Part shown: one piece after another, positions 20,609 to 22,892 of the stretch
Position numbering within the stretch: position 1 is the stretch's first letter
Layout: every line of letters begins with the position of its first letter
NCBI GenBank assembly: GCA_050955025.1
Contig: JBPBQX010000005.1
Location: 1-22,892, forward strand
Length of the DNA stretch: 22,892 bases
Source: CAXSEF01 sp050955025
GTDB taxonomy: Bacteria; Pseudomonadota; Alphaproteobacteria; Acetobacterales; Acetobacteraceae
Reading direction: 5' to 3'
Made by a program: the position numbers and the translations under genes
Notes under the pieces: model-generated
What the model saw: only the letters and a program-made list of their open reading frames with translations
Databases searched by the model: none
Told to the model about the DNA's origin: nothing

Positions 20609-20740
20609 GCAAGGCCTTCTTTTTCTGAAGAAAAAGAAGCAAAAAGACCTTGCTCGATTAGGCAAGGTTCAAGCCTTTTCTTATGGGTAAAGTTCTTTGG
20701 TTCTTTCTTTCAAGAAAGAACTGCTTTCTTGCTTTGCTTC
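20608..20740 (+). repeat. Structured intergenic repeat, family B, copy B2
   Basis: It begins agcaaggcc at the last base of the ihfB stop codon. Left hairpin cttctttttc/gaaaaagaag and right hairpin gttctttct/agaaagaac are identical to copy B1. The core differs: here it is the hairpin accttgc/gcaaggt followed by ttcaagccttttc, then the shared ttatgggtaaag. It ends ctgctttcttgctttgcttc. Confidence 0.85.
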
Positions 20741-20819
20741 GGGGAAACGGCCGCGGCGGGGTTGCGCGGCGGGCTTCGGGCGTGGCATCGCGGTGGGCCT
20801 GGTCCGAAGGGGATGTCCG

Positions 20820-21155
20820 ATGCTGCGCGTGATCCTGATGCTGCCGGTGCTGCTGGTCCTGGTGATCTTCGCGCTGTCGAACACGGCGTCGGCGACCTTC
20901 GGGTTCTGGCCGACGGACCTGGCGCTGGAGGCGCCGCTGTCGGTCGCGGTGCTGGTGATCGCGGCGGTGTTCTTCGTCGCGGGTGCGGTGATCGCGTGGA
21001 GCGGGACGCTGGGGCAGGTGCGCCGGGCGCGGCGGGCGGAGGCGGAGGTGCGCAGGCTCGAGGCGCAGGTCGAGCTGCTGCGGCCGCGCGCGCCGGACAT
21101 GGTGGTGCACACGCCGGCGCCGGTGTCGGACGCGCTCACGCTCACGCATGGCTGA
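20820..21155 (+). CDS. lapA: LapA-domain (DUF1049) small membrane protein
   Basis: The product has 111 residues from ATG 20820 (GAAGGGG about 7 nt upstream). Two transmembrane helices, LRVILMLPVLLVLVIFALSN (2-21) and SVAVLVIAAVFFVAGAVIAW (about 41-60), are followed by a basic, Glu/Arg-rich helix (VRRARRAEAEVRRLEAQVELL, about 67-87), probably a short cytoplasmic coiled coil. This is the architecture of the LapA/DUF1049 family; in E. coli LapA acts with LapB in controlling lipopolysaccharide synthesis through LpxC. lapB is not seen next to it. The stop overlaps the pyrF start by 8 nt, so translation is likely coupled. The ihfB-lapA-pyrF order is common in this group of alphaproteobacteria. Confidence 0.88.
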   Translation: MLRVILMLPVLLVLVIFALSNTASATFGFWPTDLALEAPLSVAVLVIAAVFFVAGAVIAWSGTLGQVRRARRAEAEVRRLEAQVELLRPRAPDMVVHTPAPVSDALTLTHG

Positions 21156-21876
21156 CGACGGCGCGTCCGCGCGGGGCGGGGCGGGCTCGCGGCTGATCGT
21201 CGCGCTGGACACCGACGAGGCCGCGGTGGCGGCGGGGTGGGCGGCGGCGGTGGCGCCGCACGCGGGGATGCTCAAGGTCGGGCTGGAGTTCTTCCTGGCG
21301 CATGGGGCGGCGGGGCTGCGCGCGGTGGCGGAGGCGGGGCGGCCGCTGTTCCTGGACCTCAAGCTGCACGACATCCCGAACACGGTGGCGGGTGCGGTGC
21401 GCGCGGTGCTGCCGCTGCGGCCGGCGATGCTCACGGTGCACGCGGGCGGCGGGAGCGCGATGGTCGAGGCGGCGCGTCGGGCGGCCGACGCCGGCGGGGG
21501 CGCGCGGCCGGTGGTGCTGGCGGTCACGGTGCTGACCAGCCTGGACGCGGCGGCGCTGCACGCGGTGGGTGTTTCGGGCGGGCCGCGGCAGCAGGTGCTG
21601 CGGCTGGCGCGGCTCGCGGTGGATGCGGGGGCGGACGGACTGGTGTGCAGCGCGCACGAAGTGGCCGCGCTGCGCGATGCGCTCGGGGCGGGGCCGGTGC
21701 TCGTGGTGCCGGGCATCCGGCCGAAGGGCGCGGACGTCGGGGACCAGGCGCGGGTGATGACGCCGGGGGAGGCGGTGCAGGCGGGGGCGGACTGGATCGT
21801 GGTCGGGCGGCCGATCACCGGGGCGGCGGATCCGGGGGGGGCGGCGGCGGCGATCGCGGCGGAGGCGGGGGCGTAG
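21148..21876 (+). CDS. pyrF: Orotidine 5'-phosphate decarboxylase
   Basis: PyrF converts OMP to UMP, the last step of de novo UMP synthesis. The product has 242 residues, normal for the bacterial type-1 family. The catalytic charge network is in FLDLKLHDIPNT (D70, K72, D75). Other typical blocks are IVALDTDEA (17-25), MLKVGLEFF (41-49), VLAVTVLTSLD, GADGLVCSAHE, VVPGIRPKGAD and the phosphate-binding GADWIVVGRPITGA near the end. The ATG at 21148 lies within the lapA 3' end (8-nt overlap), pointing to translational coupling. Repeat A8 starts three bases after the stop. Confidence 0.96.
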   Translation: MADDGASARGGAGSRLIVALDTDEAAVAAGWAAAVAPHAGMLKVGLEFFLAHGAAGLRAVAEAGRPLFLDLKLHDIPNTVAGAVRAVLPLRPAMLTVHAGGGSAMVEAARRAADAGGGARPVVLAVTVLTSLDAAALHAVGVSGGPRQQVLRLARLAVDAGADGLVCSAHEVAALRDALGAGPVLVVPGIRPKGADVGDQARVMTPGEAVQAGADWIVVGRPITGAADPGGAAAAIAAEAGA

Positions 21877-21878
21877 GG

Positions 21879-21935
21879 AGCAAGGCCGGGCTCTGCCCGG
21901 ACCCGCCAGGGGCGAGCCGCCCCTGGACCGGCGCT
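21879..21935 (+). repeat. Structured intergenic repeat, family A, copy A8 (left half only)
   Basis: It begins agcaaggccgggctctgcccgg, then ccaggggc/gcccctgg, then accggcgct. The second hairpin resembles that of A7 rather than A1-A5. The right half of the element is absent. The hydrolase Shine-Dalgarno begins a few bases later. Confidence 0.75.
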
Positions 21936-21950
21936 CATTGGAGTTCGGGG

Positions 21951-22862
21951 GTGGGGTTGGTGGCAGGGCACGTGGACGGGGTGGTCGGGAGCGGGGGCGT
22001 GCCCATCGCGGTCAGGGTGGCCGGCGGGGGCGGGCCGCCCCTGCTGCTGCTGCATGGCGCGGGGTGTTCGCTGTCGTACTGGGGGGCGATGCTGCCGGGG
22101 CTGGCGGAGGGGCATCGCGTCGTGGCGATGGATTTCCGGGGGCATGGGCGGTCGGGCGACGGGCCGTGGGACGTCGCTTCGCTGATGGCCGACATCGAGG
22201 CGGTGCGCCGGGAGCACGGGCTCGAGGGCGGCGCGATCGTGGGGCACTCGATGGGCGCGGTTCTGGCGCACCTGTTCGCGGACGCGCACCCGGACGTGCC
22301 GGCGGTGGTCAACCTCGACGGGTTCAGCCTGCGGCCGTCGGAGTATGTCGGGCTTGGTGCCGGCGAGGTGGTGGAGCGCAAGTCGCGGCTCCATGCGGAG
22401 GACGATCGGCCGGCGACGTATTCGGCCGACGAGATCGCCGGGCGCGTGGAGGCGTGGGTGGGGCAGTTCGGCCTCGACGCGGAGCAGGCCGGGGAGATCG
22501 TGCACAGCGGCGTGCGGGCCGGGGCCGATGGCCGCTACGTGACGAGGCTTTCGCGGGACGCGGACGAGGGGATCAGGGTGTTCTACGACGGGTTCATGGG
22601 CGAGCGGAGCCTGTTCGGGCTGGTGGGGGCGGCGCGGTGCCGCAGCCTGGTGGTGCGGGCCGAGCGGTCTTCGTTCGAGGGGCTGGAGGACTGGAAGCGG
22701 GAACTGTTCGCGGCGTATTCCGCCGGGGTGGAGGCGGGGCTGGCGCGGATCGCGGCGTGTCCGGGCGTGCGGGTGCGCCGGGTGGATGCTGGCCACATGC
22801 TTCCCCTGGAACAGCCGGCCTTGCTGGTGCGGGAGATCCGGGAGTTCCTGGCGGGGGCGTGA
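21951..22862 (+). CDS. Alpha/beta hydrolase
   Basis: The product has 303 residues from GTG 21951, chosen because GGAG lies 7 nt upstream (21940-21943) and the preceding DNA is repeat. A classical alpha/beta-hydrolase fold is seen: PPLLLLHGAGCS (29-40, oxyanion HG motif), VVAMDFRGHGRSGDG (57-71), nucleophile elbow IVGHSMGAV (96-104, S100) and the catalytic histidine in DAGHMLPLEQP (H282). The catalytic acid is less clear: the strand that usually carries it reads SLVVRAERSSF. A cap region lies between about 130 and 230. There is no signal peptide, so it is probably cytoplasmic. The family includes esterases, lipases, C-C hydrolases and haloperoxidases; the substrate cannot be assigned. Confidence 0.88.
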   Translation: MGLVAGHVDGVVGSGGVPIAVRVAGGGGPPLLLLHGAGCSLSYWGAMLPGLAEGHRVVAMDFRGHGRSGDGPWDVASLMADIEAVRREHGLEGGAIVGHSMGAVLAHLFADAHPDVPAVVNLDGFSLRPSEYVGLGAGEVVERKSRLHAEDDRPATYSADEIAGRVEAWVGQFGLDAEQAGEIVHSGVRAGADGRYVTRLSRDADEGIRVFYDGFMGERSLFGLVGAARCRSLVVRAERSSFEGLEDWKRELFAAYSAGVEAGLARIAACPGVRVRRVDAGHMLPLEQPALLVREIREFLAGA

Positions 22863-22892
22863 GCCTTTCCTTCCTCGGAATAGATTCTCAAG

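Noticed and set aside
20697..20819. N-terminal extension of LapA starting inside repeat B2 (MVLSFKKELLSC...)
   Set aside because: The same peptide arises from repeat B1, so it is repeat-derived. The ATG at 20820 has a ribosome-binding site and starts directly at the first membrane helix.
3395..21935. Insertion sequences
   Set aside because: The dispersed repeats have no transposase frame, no obvious target-site duplications and are only 50-165 nt, so they are listed as structured repeats.
20658..22796. 712-codon open frame antisense to lapA, pyrF and the hydrolase
   Set aside because: Pro/Arg/Ala-rich shadow with no motifs; the plus-strand genes have catalytic motifs.

Overview
This 22.9 kb window is very GC-rich chromosomal DNA, roughly three quarters G+C, with a strong excess of G on coding strands. 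The gene set and order suggest an alphaproteobacterium, most likely in the Acetobacteraceae/Rhodospirillales. The clues are a class II EPSP synthase next to cmk, the order rpsA-sppA-ihfB-lapA-pyrF, an IalB-family protein coupled to rlmN, a FYDLN-acid (TIGR02300) protein, and structured intergenic repeats of the kind found in that family. The taxonomic call is inference. No tRNA, rRNA, CRISPR array, transposase or phage gene was seen.

Layout. 1-1180 (-): TPR-like/ATP-grasp protein, cut by the window edge. 1306-3122 (+): ialB-like gene overlapping rlmN. 3123-3458: intergenic block with three 19-nt dyads spaced exactly 64 bp apart. 3459-4574 (-): secreted alpha/beta-hydrolase-like protein whose start and stop both lie in repeat DNA. 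4712-5479 (-): membrane-anchored SH3b protein. 5710-7956 (+): argG and a very hydrophobic unknown protein. 8097-9047 (-): DHH phosphoesterase. 9262-9591 (-): FYDLN-acid protein. 9866-11938 (+): aroA and cmk, joined in frame through a Gly-rich linker containing 20 consecutive Gs. 11995-12543 (-): MarR regulator, divergent from clcA (12627-14426, +), with a perfect 19-nt palindrome inside the clcA promoter. 14571-14960 (-): MAPEG protein. 15128-16411 (+): dctA-like transporter. 16706-17041 (+): VOC protein. 17368-21876 (+): rpsA, sppA, ihfB, lapA, pyrF. 21951-22862 (+): alpha/beta hydrolase.

How the genes fit together. The housekeeping core covers shikimate (aroA), pyrimidine (cmk, pyrF) and arginine (argG) biosynthesis, translation (rpsA, rlmN) and nucleoid structure (ihfB). 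The usual cmk-rpsA neighbourhood is interrupted here by about 5.4 kb of accessory genes (marR, clcA, MAPEG, dctA, VOC) bounded by repeat elements.

Most striking features. (1) A dispersed family of about 125-nt elements made of four consecutive hairpins. The stems differ between copies but stay paired, which is covariation visible within this one window. Some copies supply the stop codon, and once the start codon, of neighbouring genes. (2) A second, A/T-richer element in two copies that keep the same ends but carry different cores. (3) The G20 tract, whose length decides whether AroA and Cmk are fused or are two overlapping genes. (4) The 64-bp-phased dyads after rlmN.
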